Below, piece after piece: positions 43,272-50,896 of a stretch of 50,896 nt of DNA. The DNA lies in the NCBI GenBank assembly GCA_017620235.1, contig JAFZQT010000141.1:1-50896 (forward strand), given 5' to 3'. Position 1 is the first letter of the stretch. Every line of letters starts with the position of its first letter. A program made the position numbers and the translations under genes. This DNA is from Butyrivibrio sp. Its GTDB lineage: Bacteria > Bacillota > Clostridia > Lachnospirales > Lachnospiraceae. The notes beneath the pieces are model-generated. The model had not been told where the DNA came from. It did no database searches and was given only the letters and a program-made list of their open reading frames with translations.

Positions 43272-44237
43272 TTATAATCCTGCATACGCGATCAGACACA
43301 TAATTATTGTGACTGTTGTAAACACATTAACTACCTTTGTTTCAGACCATCCGCCTTTTTCAAAATGGTGATGTATCGGAGCCATTCTAAAGATTCTTTT
43401 TCCGTTTGTAAGTTTAAAATAAGAAACCTGCATGATAACGGATATAACCTCGATAAGATAAATGAATCCAACAATCACAATGAAAAGAGGCATATTCATA
43501 ACATATGATATTCCAGCAACGAAACCTCCGATAGCAAGCGATCCCGTATCACCCATCATTACTTTTCCGGGATATACGTTATATACAAGATATCCGAGAA
43601 GTCCGCCCATCATAGCTGCTGACATTACTTCTGCTCCGGTTGAGCCATAACGCATGGCTGCCAATGCAAAAAATCCTGCCACAACAGCCGTTACCGATGC
43701 GCAAAGACCGTCAACTCCGTCTGTAAAGTTCGTTCCGTTAGCTGTTCCAAGTGCTATGAAACACAAAATCGGAATATTAAAGATTCCAAAATCTATCGTA
43801 GCTCCCGTAAAAGGAACAGTCATTGTAAGCGTAAGATCTGTACAATTCTCAACATATAATGAGAAAAGTATTGCCACCAAAAGCTGCCCCAAAAACTTCT
43901 GCCATGCTCTTAGTCCCAGATTATGCTTTTTTACAACCTTGATGTAATCATCAATAAATCCGATCACTCCAAAGCCAAAAGTCAGGATAAGAACAGGTAT
44001 TACTTCCTTATGAAATGCAGCATAGGAAACACCTATAATAAAGAAGGGAAGCAAAAAGATAATCCCTCCCATTGTAGGAGTTCCGGTCTTTTTCTGATGA
44101 GACTCAAGCCCCTCTTCTCTCTCAGTCTGTCCCGCTTTGAGTTTTCTAAGAATCGCAATGATCTTAGGTCCCGCAAGTACTGCAATCAAGCATGATGCAC
44201 ATACCGGTATCAAAGTTCTTACAATATAATCATTCAC
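43272..44237 (-). CDS. mraY: Phospho-MurNAc-pentapeptide translocase
   Basis: A 321-residue integral membrane enzyme that makes lipid I from UDP-MurNAc-pentapeptide and undecaprenyl phosphate. It has about ten membrane segments and the conserved motifs GTPTMGGI, FIDDYIKVVKKHNLGL, TDGVDGL (catalytic Asp residues) and MAPIHHHFEKGGWSE. GGGGGTG lies 9 bases before the ATG. Confidence 0.97.
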   Translation of the reverse strand: MNDYIVRTLIPVCASCLIAVLAGPKIIAILRKLKAGQTEREEGLESHQKKTGTPTMGGIIFLLPFFIIGVSYAAFHKEVIPVLILTFGFGVIGFIDDYIKVVKKHNLGLRAWQKFLGQLLVAILFSLYVENCTDLTLTMTVPFTGATIDFGIFNIPILCFIALGTANGTNFTDGVDGLCASVTAVVAGFFALAAMRYGSTGAEVMSAAMMGGLLGYLVYNVYPGKVMMGDTGSLAIGGFVAGISYVMNMPLFIVIVGFIYLIEVISVIMQVSYFKLTNGKRIFRMAPIHHHFEKGGWSETKVVNVFTTVTIIMCLIAYAGL

Positions 44238-44258
44238 GTAAACACCCCCGCTGAATTT

Positions 44259-46571
44259 TTAATTTTTTGTAGCTTCTTTAGCTGCATTATCCGAACCCTC
44301 ATCTTCAAACGCGCTTGCACCCATTTCGTATCCGGTGTCAGGATCTACAAAATTTCCTGTGTTCGGGTTAATATAATACCCTGTTGCAGGGTCAACGTCA
44401 AATGATTTCCAAGCCGGTTCCTTATTTTCTTCAGTATCTTCTTTTTTCTCTTCAGAATCCTGACTTGCAGCAGCTGCCTCTTCTTCCTGCTTTTCTTCTA
44501 CTTTAGGCTGTTCGGATGTGATTCCATACTTTTCTCTGAACTCATCAAGTTCCTTCTGATCTTTTTCCGTAATTTCCTCTGTCATCGGATATCCGAGATA
44601 AGGAAGCGCCTCTGTAAGAATATTATGTACAATAAAAGTTGCAAATCTAGCATTATCCTGAGCAACCGAATTCGGCCTGTCCACAACAACATATATCGAA
44701 ATCTCCGGTTTATCCGCAGGTGCATACCCCATAAACGAAACAACATATTCTCTTTTGTTACGTACGCCGTGTTCGTCAGCAGTCTCCGCTGTTCCTGTCT
44801 TACCACCGATCTTATATCCGACAGGTTGTGCCGTCCATCCGGTACCTTCTTTTTCGGTAACAGAATTGCAATACTCGATAATTTTCTTTGAAGTACTGTC
44901 AGAAACTGTCTGCTTGAGTAATCGTGGTTCAATATTCTTTATTGTGCTTCCGCTACTTGAAAGAATCTTTTTTACAACATGAGGTTCGTAGTACTTTCCA
45001 CCATTAACCAACGAATTAAAAGCTGTTATCATCTCTATCATGGTGCAGTTAAAACTCTGTCCAAAAGAGTATGTCGCAAGATCGGTAGGAGTCATGCCGT
45101 TTTGTCCGCCTGCTCTCTTTACCAGCGTTTCCGTTTTAGGCTCACCCGGAAGATCAATATTTGTCCTAAGGCCTATTCCCAGATTTTTCTGATACTTTGA
45201 GAATGTTTCTATTCCAATTTGATTAGCAATACACATCAAGCCAACGTTACACGACTTCTGAATAGCCCGCTGAACACTTACAGGGCCGTCACCGCCGGTG
45301 TTATGGCAGTGAATCTTATGTCCTCCGACTTCAAGATAACCGTTACAATTATATACTTCATCGCCCGTGATTTTACCGCTCTCAAGGCCAATTGCAACAG
45401 TAAGAGGTTTGGAGACAGATCCCGGCTCATACGAGTCAGATACACAGTAATTTCGCCAAAGTGATTTCAAGTTGCACAGCTTCTGCTTAACAACCTCAGG
45501 ATCTTCACTATTGTTAAACTCATCAACCCTTTCCTGCGATACGTATATAGGATTGCCTTTTTCATCTTTAAGCTGTTCCCTTTTTACAATAGTTTTTCCT
45601 TCACTATTTTTTTCTTCTATCTCTACAAACTCAGGTCTTCCAACAAGTCTGGATGTATCCCACGGATTATTGAGATCAAAATCAGGATAGCTTGCCATCG
45701 CAAGGATCTCACCGGTATTTACATTCGATATGATGCATCCTACATTATTTGCACCGTTTCCCGGATGAACCTGGTTCTTGTTTTCTTCATTAAAAACTTT
45801 AAGGTATTTCTCAGCTATCGCCTGAAGATGAACGTCTATTGTCGAAACTATACTGTTGCCGTCCACTGCCGGAATAGTTGTTCTTTCAAGTTTCATGTCA
45901 TCATCAAGATAGCCGTACTCTCTTCCCGCAATACCACTCAAAACATCATTATACTGCAGTTCAAGTCCTGCCTGACCCTGATTGTCAGCCGAAGCAAATC
46001 CAACTACATCGCAAGCCAGCGTATTTTCGGGATACCTTCTTATATAATCATCTTCGAAATAGACGCCCTTTATTTTTCCTTCACTTTCTTCGGATGCTGT
46101 AAATGCCTGGAAATCTTTTATCTCGTCATAACTAAGTCTTTTTGCGAGGATATAATAGCTCTTATCAGGATGCTTCTCCAGATAATCCTGTATCCATGCC
46201 ATGTCGATGCCATTTTCTTTCATCTTTCCGGCAAAATACTTATTAAGTGCCTCTAGTGTAGGTTCAACATTTTTCTCATCGCTTTTAAGAACTTTAGCAT
46301 CAAGTATCAGATTGTATACTTTCTCGCTCCATGCAAGTGTTGTTTCATTGGAATCAAGGATTGAACCTCTTTTATAAGGTATTGTCAGCGAATCATATCT
46401 CTGCTGGGAAAGAACTTTTTTCTCATATTCCTTACCATTGTTAGCCGTGATACTGATAAGCTTTGCCGCTAATCCAGCAAAAGCCAGTAATACCAATATA
46501 AAAAGTACTACCAGCTTTTTTTTCATTCCAATCGTAAATTTTTGCACGTTTTTAGTTTTGACAGTTTTCAT
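44259..46571 (-). CDS. ftsI: Division penicillin-binding protein (FtsI/SpoVD class B)
   Basis: A 770-residue class B transpeptidase. A membrane segment near residues 17-38 is followed by the dimerisation region and a transpeptidase domain with SxxK in YEPGSVSKPL, SxN as SCN in QKSCNVGL and KTG in GGKTGTAE. It has no PASTA domains, unlike SpoVD of Bacillus. After about residue 690 comes a charged Glu/Lys-rich tail ending in three loose repeats around DPATGYYINP, NTGNFVDP and DTGYEMG, which is unusual. It lies between ftsL and mraY. Confidence 0.94.
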   Translation of the reverse strand: MKTVKTKNVQKFTIGMKKKLVVLFILVLLAFAGLAAKLISITANNGKEYEKKVLSQQRYDSLTIPYKRGSILDSNETTLAWSEKVYNLILDAKVLKSDEKNVEPTLEALNKYFAGKMKENGIDMAWIQDYLEKHPDKSYYILAKRLSYDEIKDFQAFTASEESEGKIKGVYFEDDYIRRYPENTLACDVVGFASADNQGQAGLELQYNDVLSGIAGREYGYLDDDMKLERTTIPAVDGNSIVSTIDVHLQAIAEKYLKVFNEENKNQVHPGNGANNVGCIISNVNTGEILAMASYPDFDLNNPWDTSRLVGRPEFVEIEEKNSEGKTIVKREQLKDEKGNPIYVSQERVDEFNNSEDPEVVKQKLCNLKSLWRNYCVSDSYEPGSVSKPLTVAIGLESGKITGDEVYNCNGYLEVGGHKIHCHNTGGDGPVSVQRAIQKSCNVGLMCIANQIGIETFSKYQKNLGIGLRTNIDLPGEPKTETLVKRAGGQNGMTPTDLATYSFGQSFNCTMIEMITAFNSLVNGGKYYEPHVVKKILSSSGSTIKNIEPRLLKQTVSDSTSKKIIEYCNSVTEKEGTGWTAQPVGYKIGGKTGTAETADEHGVRNKREYVVSFMGYAPADKPEISIYVVVDRPNSVAQDNARFATFIVHNILTEALPYLGYPMTEEITEKDQKELDEFREKYGITSEQPKVEEKQEEEAAAASQDSEEKKEDTEENKEPAWKSFDVDPATGYYINPNTGNFVDPDTGYEMGASAFEDEGSDNAAKEATKN

Positions 46572-46590
46572 AGCAAAAGATATTTCCTTA

Positions 46591-47031
46591 TTACTTATTT
46601 GACGTCTGTGGTATGGGAGCGAGCTGTCTTACATAGTCATCGCCGCCATCATCAGAATATTTTACAATCTGACCGTCATCAGCATAAGTCATCCCAAATC
46701 CAATGGCTGCCTCTTTGATCTCATCAAGACTCATTCTGCCATTTGCTCTGTTATAGGATTCGTCATTGTCCTGTTTTAAACTGTTCAGCTGTTTCTCAAG
46801 CTGCGCAATATTTTTCATGCTAGCGGTAACTCTTGACTGAAGAGAAATATAAAAAGCCAAAGTTCCTACCATAAGAACCATTGCAAAAGATAAGAACAAT
46901 AAATATCCCAAACTCATGTGGTGACGCTTTTTATGTCTTCTTAAAGGCTCCTGAACATGGACTCTTCTACGCACATGATCAGGTTCATATACTCGTCTGA
47001 CTGTGTTGCCATAGATGTATGCGTTAGCCAT
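46591..47031 (-). CDS. ftsL: FtsL-like division protein
   Basis: A 146-residue bitopic protein: a basic cytoplasmic region (RRRVHVQEPLRRHKKRHH), one membrane segment near residues 41-63, then a short coiled coil (VTASMKNIAQLEKQLNSLK). Size and position between rsmH and ftsI identify it as FtsL in spite of low conservation. Of two in-frame ATGs, 47031 is 7 bases from the AGGAG, the one at 47037 only 1. Confidence 0.82.
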   Translation of the reverse strand: MANAYIYGNTVRRVYEPDHVRRRVHVQEPLRRHKKRHHMSLGYLLFLSFAMVLMVGTLAFYISLQSRVTASMKNIAQLEKQLNSLKQDNDESYNRANGRMSLDEIKEAAIGFGMTYADDGQIVKYSDDGGDDYVRQLAPIPQTSNK

Positions 47032-47067
47032 ATTCATTCTCCTTTCTGTTTTTAGTGTGAATTAGTA

Positions 47068-48006
47068 TCACCGAGCTTTTTCAAAAACTCTGAGTTTTGC
47101 GCTCTGTGATCTCTTGTTTTCGGAAAGCTCCTTCTCACTTGGAAGAATCGGCTTTCTGGTTACTACTTTGCCCTTTGAAACTTTACCGCAAACACAGACC
47201 GGGAAATCCGGAGGGCATGTGCACGGCTTCTCATTTGTTCTGAAATTATTTTTGGTTATTCTGTCTTCCAATGAATGGAAAGTTATAACGCAGAGTCTTC
47301 CACCCGGGTTCAAAAATTCTATGAATCCGTCCAACGAACCTGATAAAACGTCAAGTTCCCTGTTCAAAGCAATTCGTATCGCCTGATAAGTCCTCTTTGA
47401 AGGATGTCCGCCCTTCTCTCTCATCTTTGCCGGTATTGCAGCCTTGATGATCTCGTTGAGTCTGAAAGTCGTTTCTATGGGACTTTTTTCACGCTCTATA
47501 CAAATGTGCTTTGCTATATTCTTAGCGAATTTATCTTCGCCAAAGTCTCTTATAATATGAAAGATCTCTGTCTCTGAATAGTCATTGACAATATCTCTTG
47601 CTGTGAGCTGTTGTCTCTGATCCATTCTCATATCAAGAGGAACGTCCTCTTTGTAGGTAAAGCCTCTCTCGGCATTGTCAAGCTGGTAAGATGACACTCC
47701 AAGATCGAGCAATATCCCGTCAACACCGGTTACACCGAGCTCTCTAAGTCTCTTAACCGCATTCTCATAGTTGTCTCTGATAACAGTCACTCTGTCGCTA
47801 AAAGGCTCAAGTCTCTTAGTTGCAGCAGCGATAGCATCCGCATCCTGATCGGTTCCGTAAAGGTGACCGCCCTCAGTAAGCTTCTCAGCTATATGAAAAG
47901 AATGTCCGGCTCCTCCGAGCGTTCCGTCCAGATATATTCCATCCGGTCTAATATTCAGATTTTCAATTACTTCATTAAGAAGTACGGAGTAGTGATTAAA
48001 TTCCAT
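47068..48006 (-). CDS. rsmH: 16S rRNA (cytosine1402-N4)-methyltransferase
   Basis: A 312-residue SAM-dependent enzyme (MraW) modifying C1402 in the decoding centre. Motifs: [15 protein letters not shown] at the start, [12 protein letters not shown] (SAM loop), [17 protein letters not shown], and [14 protein letters not shown] near residue 235. It starts 9 bases after the mraZ stop. Confidence 0.97.
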   Translation of the reverse strand: MEFNHYSVLLNEVIENLNIRPDGIYLDGTLGGAGHSFHIAEKLTEGGHLYGTDQDADAIAAATKRLEPFSDRVTVIRDNYENAVKRLRELGVTGVDGILLDLGVSSYQLDNAERGFTYKEDVPLDMRMDQRQQLTARDIVNDYSETEIFHIIRDFGEDKFAKNIAKHICIEREKSPIETTFRLNEIIKAAIPAKMREKGGHPSKRTYQAIRIALNRELDVLSGSLDGFIEFLNPGGRLCVITFHSLEDRITKNNFRTNEKPCTCPPDFPVCVCGKVSKGKVVTRKPILPSEKELSENKRSQSAKLRVFEKAR

Positions 48007-48015
48007 GTGTTTTCC

Positions 48016-48456
48016 TTAGATACTTAAGCCGTATTCGCTCATCTTGGCAGCAATTGAATTGATATCATCAAATGTACTAGCCTTCTCCCATTCAGCCTTA
48101 CTCCAGATCTCAGCTCTGTTGCCGACTCCGGCAATAATGGCTTCCTTCTCGATCTTTGCATGCTGTAAAAGGTTTGCAGGAAGAAGTATTCTTCCCTGCT
48201 TATCAATTTCAGCATCAATAGCACCGGCGATAAAGAAACGCCCAAGCATTCTGGCTTCAGGTTTATCCATAGGAAGTGATTGAAGTTTCTCTTCGAACTG
48301 TTCCCAGCCCTCTTCGGCGAATACGAAAAGACAACCGTCAAACCCCTTAGTAACCACAAACTGTTCACCAAGAAGTTCACGGAATTTAGCAGGAATTATG
48401 AGCCTTCCTTTAGCATCGATGGAATGGCTGTATTCACCTTTAAATGCTGTTCCCAC
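48016..48456 (-). CDS. mraZ: Transcriptional regulator MraZ
   Basis: A 146-residue protein with two SpoVT/AbrB-like halves (KGEYSHSIDAKGRLIIPAKFRELLG and FFIAGAIDAEIDKQGRILLPANL, split here around the DxxGR and IPA cores). It forms a ring that binds spaced repeats upstream of the dcw operon. No ATG is available. I choose GTG at 48456 because it places the start 6 residues before GEY, near the family norm, with GGGAG just upstream. The GTG at 48477 lacks a site. The start remains uncertain because the operator repeats overlap it. Confidence 0.9.
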   Translation of the reverse strand: MGTAFKGEYSHSIDAKGRLIIPAKFRELLGEQFVVTKGFDGCLFVFAEEGWEQFEEKLQSLPMDKPEARMLGRFFIAGAIDAEIDKQGRILLPANLLQHAKIEKEAIIAGVGNRAEIWSKAEWEKASTFDDINSIAAKMSEYGLSI

Positions 48457-48497
48457 TTTTCTCCCACTTTCAACCACTTTTTAACACTTTTTACCAC
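48450..48497 (-). promoter_or_regulatory. MraZ box array of the dcw operon
   Basis: On the minus strand, four AAAGTG units read AAAGTGTTAA (48481-48490), AAAGTGGTTG (48471-48480), AAAGTGGGAG (48461-48470) and AAAGTGGGAA (48450-48459), preceded by a weaker GTGGT at 48493-48497. Spacing is 10-11 bases, one helical turn. This fits the AAAGTG[T/G]N3 repeats known for MraZ in Mollicutes. The array lies directly downstream of the promoter and overlaps the mraZ start. Confidence 0.8.
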
Positions 48498-48505
48498 CTG
48501 AAGTC

Positions 48506-48534
48506 ATTATAAAACAAAATTAATCATTAAACAA
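48506..48534 (-). promoter_or_regulatory. Predicted promoter of the dcw operon
   Basis: On the minus strand, TTGTTT (48529-48534) and TATAAT (48506-48511) are 17 bases apart, placing transcription start near 48499, right before the MraZ boxes. Confidence 0.7.
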
Positions 48535-48609
48535 CCTTAAAAACGTAAAAATTTAATAAAGTGTTTAGCTTAGAATCGATGGGCATTAGCACTTTTTTAG
48601 CATCAAAAA

Positions 48610-48631
48610 AGGAGCCCTTTTCGAGGCTCCT
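48610..48631 (-). terminator. Terminator after lgt
   Basis: Seven-base stem AGGAGCC / GGCTCCT with an 8-base loop, then TTTTTT on the minus strand. It isolates ychF-lgt from the dcw promoter. Confidence 0.85.
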
Positions 48632-48707
48632 CTTAATCGATTTTAAGCTAAAGTAATTTCCATTATTCTGTTTTTATTTTTTTATTAGCTTTTGCTTAAT
48701 TATCTTT

Positions 48708-49676
48708 TTAATCTTTATTTTCTGATTTAATTTCGTCTTTTTCTTCGTTTTCAGTCACAGATTCGGTATTTTCTTCCGTTTCATCCTCTTTAGACAAATC
48801 TGCTCCGTCTGATGTAACTTTTGAAAGTCTCACACGAGCAATGATCTCAGCAATAACCGCAAACACAAAGCAACTTGCGCCAATCAGCATCGATACCGGA
48901 ATATTTGTACCTGCAACAAGGAGCTGATCTGTCCTAACAAGCTCAATCCATGTTCTTCCGATTCCGTATCCGCCAAGATACAGTAATGTAATCTCTCCGT
49001 CAAACTTCTTATGCTTAGTATAAAGAAGAACGATCACAAGAAATCCAAGATTCCACAAACTCTCATAAAGAAATGTAGGCGAAACCTGAATGTAATTAGC
49101 TCCATCCATGTGCTGTATCATAAGATCAGATATATCAGAGCTTCTTACCATCTCAACAGGAAGTCGCATCGCAAGAAGTCCATCGGTGTACTCTCCAAAA
49201 ACCTCTCTGTTAGTGAAGTTACCCCATCTTCCCATAGCCTGTCCCAAGAGAAGCCCCGGCATAACCGTATCTGTAAGTTTAAGGAACTTACACTTTTTTA
49301 CCCTTGAGAAAATATAGATCGTCGCAAATCCCGCAATGACGCCGCCATATATCGCAAGCCCGCCGTTTCTTATCGCAAGAATACCAAGAAGATCATCCTT
49401 GTAATTATCCCATGAAAAGATAACGTAATACAGCCTTGCTCCTATTATGGAAAAGATAATGACATAAACCGCAAGATCCCAATACGTATCAGGGTCCTGA
49501 TCTGTCTTTTTTGCAACCTTTGCTATAAGTAAAAGAGCAAGCAAAAAGCCAAGTCCAATAATTACTCCGTAAAGTGCGACGGTAAAGCCAAATACTTCAA
49601 AGCTCTTGGGGACATTCTTTAAATACAAATGCAGATTAGGAAAAGCAATGTCCATTTTCCCCATTTCACCAGTCAT
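48708..49676 (-). CDS. lgt: Prolipoprotein diacylglyceryl transferase
   Basis: A 322-residue membrane enzyme that attaches diacylglycerol to the lipobox cysteine of lipoproteins such as the peptide-binding protein in this window. It has about seven membrane segments and the signature GRWGNFTNREVFGEY near residue 145. A 40-residue acidic tail (Glu/Asp/Ser/Asn rich) extends past the last segment and is not part of the usual enzyme. I start it at 49676, where GGGGAG lies 4 bases upstream; the longer frame to 49724 would overlap ychF. Confidence 0.94.
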   Translation of the reverse strand: MTGEMGKMDIAFPNLHLYLKNVPKSFEVFGFTVALYGVIIGLGFLLALLLIAKVAKKTDQDPDTYWDLAVYVIIFSIIGARLYYVIFSWDNYKDDLLGILAIRNGGLAIYGGVIAGFATIYIFSRVKKCKFLKLTDTVMPGLLLGQAMGRWGNFTNREVFGEYTDGLLAMRLPVEMVRSSDISDLMIQHMDGANYIQVSPTFLYESLWNLGFLVIVLLYTKHKKFDGEITLLYLGGYGIGRTWIELVRTDQLLVAGTNIPVSMLIGASCFVFAVIAEIIARVRLSKVTSDGADLSKEDETEENTESVTENEEKDEIKSENKD

Positions 49677-49689
49677 ATCGCTCCCCCTA

Positions 49690-50787
49690 TTAAACATTAA
49701 ATCTGAACAGAATAACATCTCCATCCTGAACTACGTACTCTTTTCCTTCCATACGTACGAGTCCCTTCTCTTTTGCTGCCGCAATTGAGCCTTCGCGGAG
49801 AAGATCCTGATAATTGATAACTTCCGCTTTAATAAAACCTCTCTCAAAGTCAGTATGAATCTTACCTGCTGCCTGAGGAGCTTTTGTTCCAATCTTGATT
49901 GTCCAAGCTCTTGTCTCATCTTCGCCTGATGTAAGGAAGCTCATAAGACCAAGTGTCTTGTAGCTTGCAGCGATGAGCTTATCAAGTCCTGACTCTGTAA
50001 GTCCCATACTCTCAAGGAACTCTGCCTTCTCATCCTCATCAAGTTCAGAAATCTCAGCTTCGATCTGAGCACTGATAACAAATACTTCGCTACCTGTCTT
50101 TGACGCAAGCTCTTTTACAGCTGCAACGTACTTGTTTGACGCTCCGTCATCAGCAAGATCGTCATCCTTAACGTTAGCCGCATAGATAACCGGCTTCCAT
50201 GTAAGAAGATCAAGGCTGTTTACAAATGCCTTCTCTTCCGGATCCTCAAATTCAAGTTCTCTGGCCATCTTGTCAGCTTCAAGAACCTCTTTTATCTTAT
50301 TTAATGTCTCAAGCTCCTTAGCTGCTGTCTTATCCATCCTTGCAGCCTTGGATGTCTTTGCGATTCTTCTCTCAAGAACTTCAAGATCTGCAAAAACAAG
50401 CTCGAGGTTGATTGTCTCAATATCACGCACAGGATCAACACTTCCGTCAACGTGAATAACGTTAGTGTCATCAAAACATCTTACAACGTGAACTATCGCA
50501 TCAGTCTCACGGATATTTGCAAGGAACTGGTTTCCAAGACCCTCACCCTTAGATGCACCCTTAACAAGTCCTGCAATATCAACGAACTCTATAGTAGCAG
50601 GTGTCACCTTCTTGGAATTGTACAACTCTCCAAGTTGCTTAAGTCTGATATCCGGAACTGCAACAACTCCCACGTTGGGGTCAATGGTTGCAAACGGATA
50701 ATTCGCAGCAAGCGCTCCCGCATTTGTAAGTGAATTGAAAAGTGTTGACTTACCAACGTTTGGTAAACCTACGATTCCTAGTTTCAT
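49690..50787 (-). CDS. ychF: Ribosome-associated ATPase YchF (Obg family)
   Basis: A 365-residue P-loop ATPase (OLA1/YchF). Walker A GLPNVGKST is at residue 6; the G4 position has a non-canonical ANVKDDD rather than NKxD, which explains its preference for ATP. A central coiled coil (residues 125-190) and a C-terminal TGS domain (GKIHTDFERGFIKAEV) follow. It binds ribosomes and affects the stress response. AGGAG precedes the ATG. lgt starts 13 bases after its stop, so the two are co-transcribed. Confidence 0.97.
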   Translation of the reverse strand: MKLGIVGLPNVGKSTLFNSLTNAGALAANYPFATIDPNVGVVAVPDIRLKQLGELYNSKKVTPATIEFVDIAGLVKGASKGEGLGNQFLANIRETDAIVHVVRCFDDTNVIHVDGSVDPVRDIETINLELVFADLEVLERRIAKTSKAARMDKTAAKELETLNKIKEVLEADKMARELEFEDPEEKAFVNSLDLLTWKPVIYAANVKDDDLADDGASNKYVAAVKELASKTGSEVFVISAQIEAEISELDEDEKAEFLESMGLTESGLDKLIAASYKTLGLMSFLTSGEDETRAWTIKIGTKAPQAAGKIHTDFERGFIKAEVINYQDLLREGSIAAAKEKGLVRMEGKEYVVQDGDVILFRFNV

Positions 50788-50896
50788 GTTTTTCTCCTAT
50801 ATCCCACTAATACTGGGTTTCTTAAAAATTTTTTTATCGATTTTTGTACCAATTGTACCAGAAATCCTAAGTTTTGATTATTAATTTTATCCCCAA

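Overview
The window is chromosomal DNA from a low-to-mid GC Gram-positive anaerobe, most likely a member of the Lachnospiraceae (Clostridia; Butyrivibrio/Pseudobutyrivibrio-like). Four things point there: the gene orders rpmE-DUF1385-prmC-prfA and cysS-mrnC-rlmB-sigH, a Firmicute-type division cluster, strong GGAGG ribosome binding sites, and families such as DUF5721, CarD and short Opp-type ATPases. This placement comes from gene content; no species can be named. Almost all genes after base 3037 lie on the minus strand.

Layout. 1-2964 (+): the 3' part of argG, a DUF1294 membrane protein, a LytTR response regulator and a DegV fatty-acid-binding protein. 3037-8568: a LacI-type repressor, a DUF5721 protein converging on an orphan Hpt protein, then the translation block rpmE / DUF1385-prmC-prfA. 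8699-11841: an accessory block with a zinc-ribbon membrane protein and two paralogous secreted coiled-coil proteins. 12047-18158: one long probable operon, alaX-azlC-azlD-ispF-cysS-mrnC-rlmB-sigH. 18289-22812: CarD (with a cre-like operator upstream), a GNAT acetyltransferase, a membrane-bound EAL phosphodiesterase and a cytoplasmic GH13 amylase. 22972: an elongator tRNA-Met. 23162-27546: a second accessory block with a secreted adhesin-like protein behind a probable c-di-GMP-I riboswitch, a nuclease-like protein, an array of 38-nt palindromes and a MATE transporter. 27547-27964 is a 172-bp tandem repeat. 27965-32537: argS, queH, an aroE-aroK fusion and a small unknown protein. 32735-37658: a five-gene oligopeptide ABC importer. 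37822-48456: nrdR, ftsZ and the dcw cluster ftsQ-ftsW-murD-mraY-ftsI-ftsL-rsmH-mraZ, headed by an array of MraZ-type boxes. 48708-50787: lgt and ychF.

How the parts connect. The most interesting circuit is cyclic di-GMP. An EAL phosphodiesterase with intact catalytic motifs lies about 3 kb from a secreted repeat-rich protein whose 5' leader has the hallmarks of a class I c-di-GMP riboswitch, with its own -10 element just upstream. The dcw operon shows textbook MraZ autoregulation architecture: a sigma-A promoter followed directly by 10-bp-spaced AAAGTG repeats. Three intergenic regions carry structured repeats (38-nt palindromes at 75-bp period, a 172-bp tandem repeat with a hairpin at each unit edge, and a pair of related stem-loops before the peptide importer) that no gene explains.

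Limits. No alignment, folding or database search was run. Family calls come from motif recognition and gene order. Start codons were moved where the ribosome binding site argued for it.
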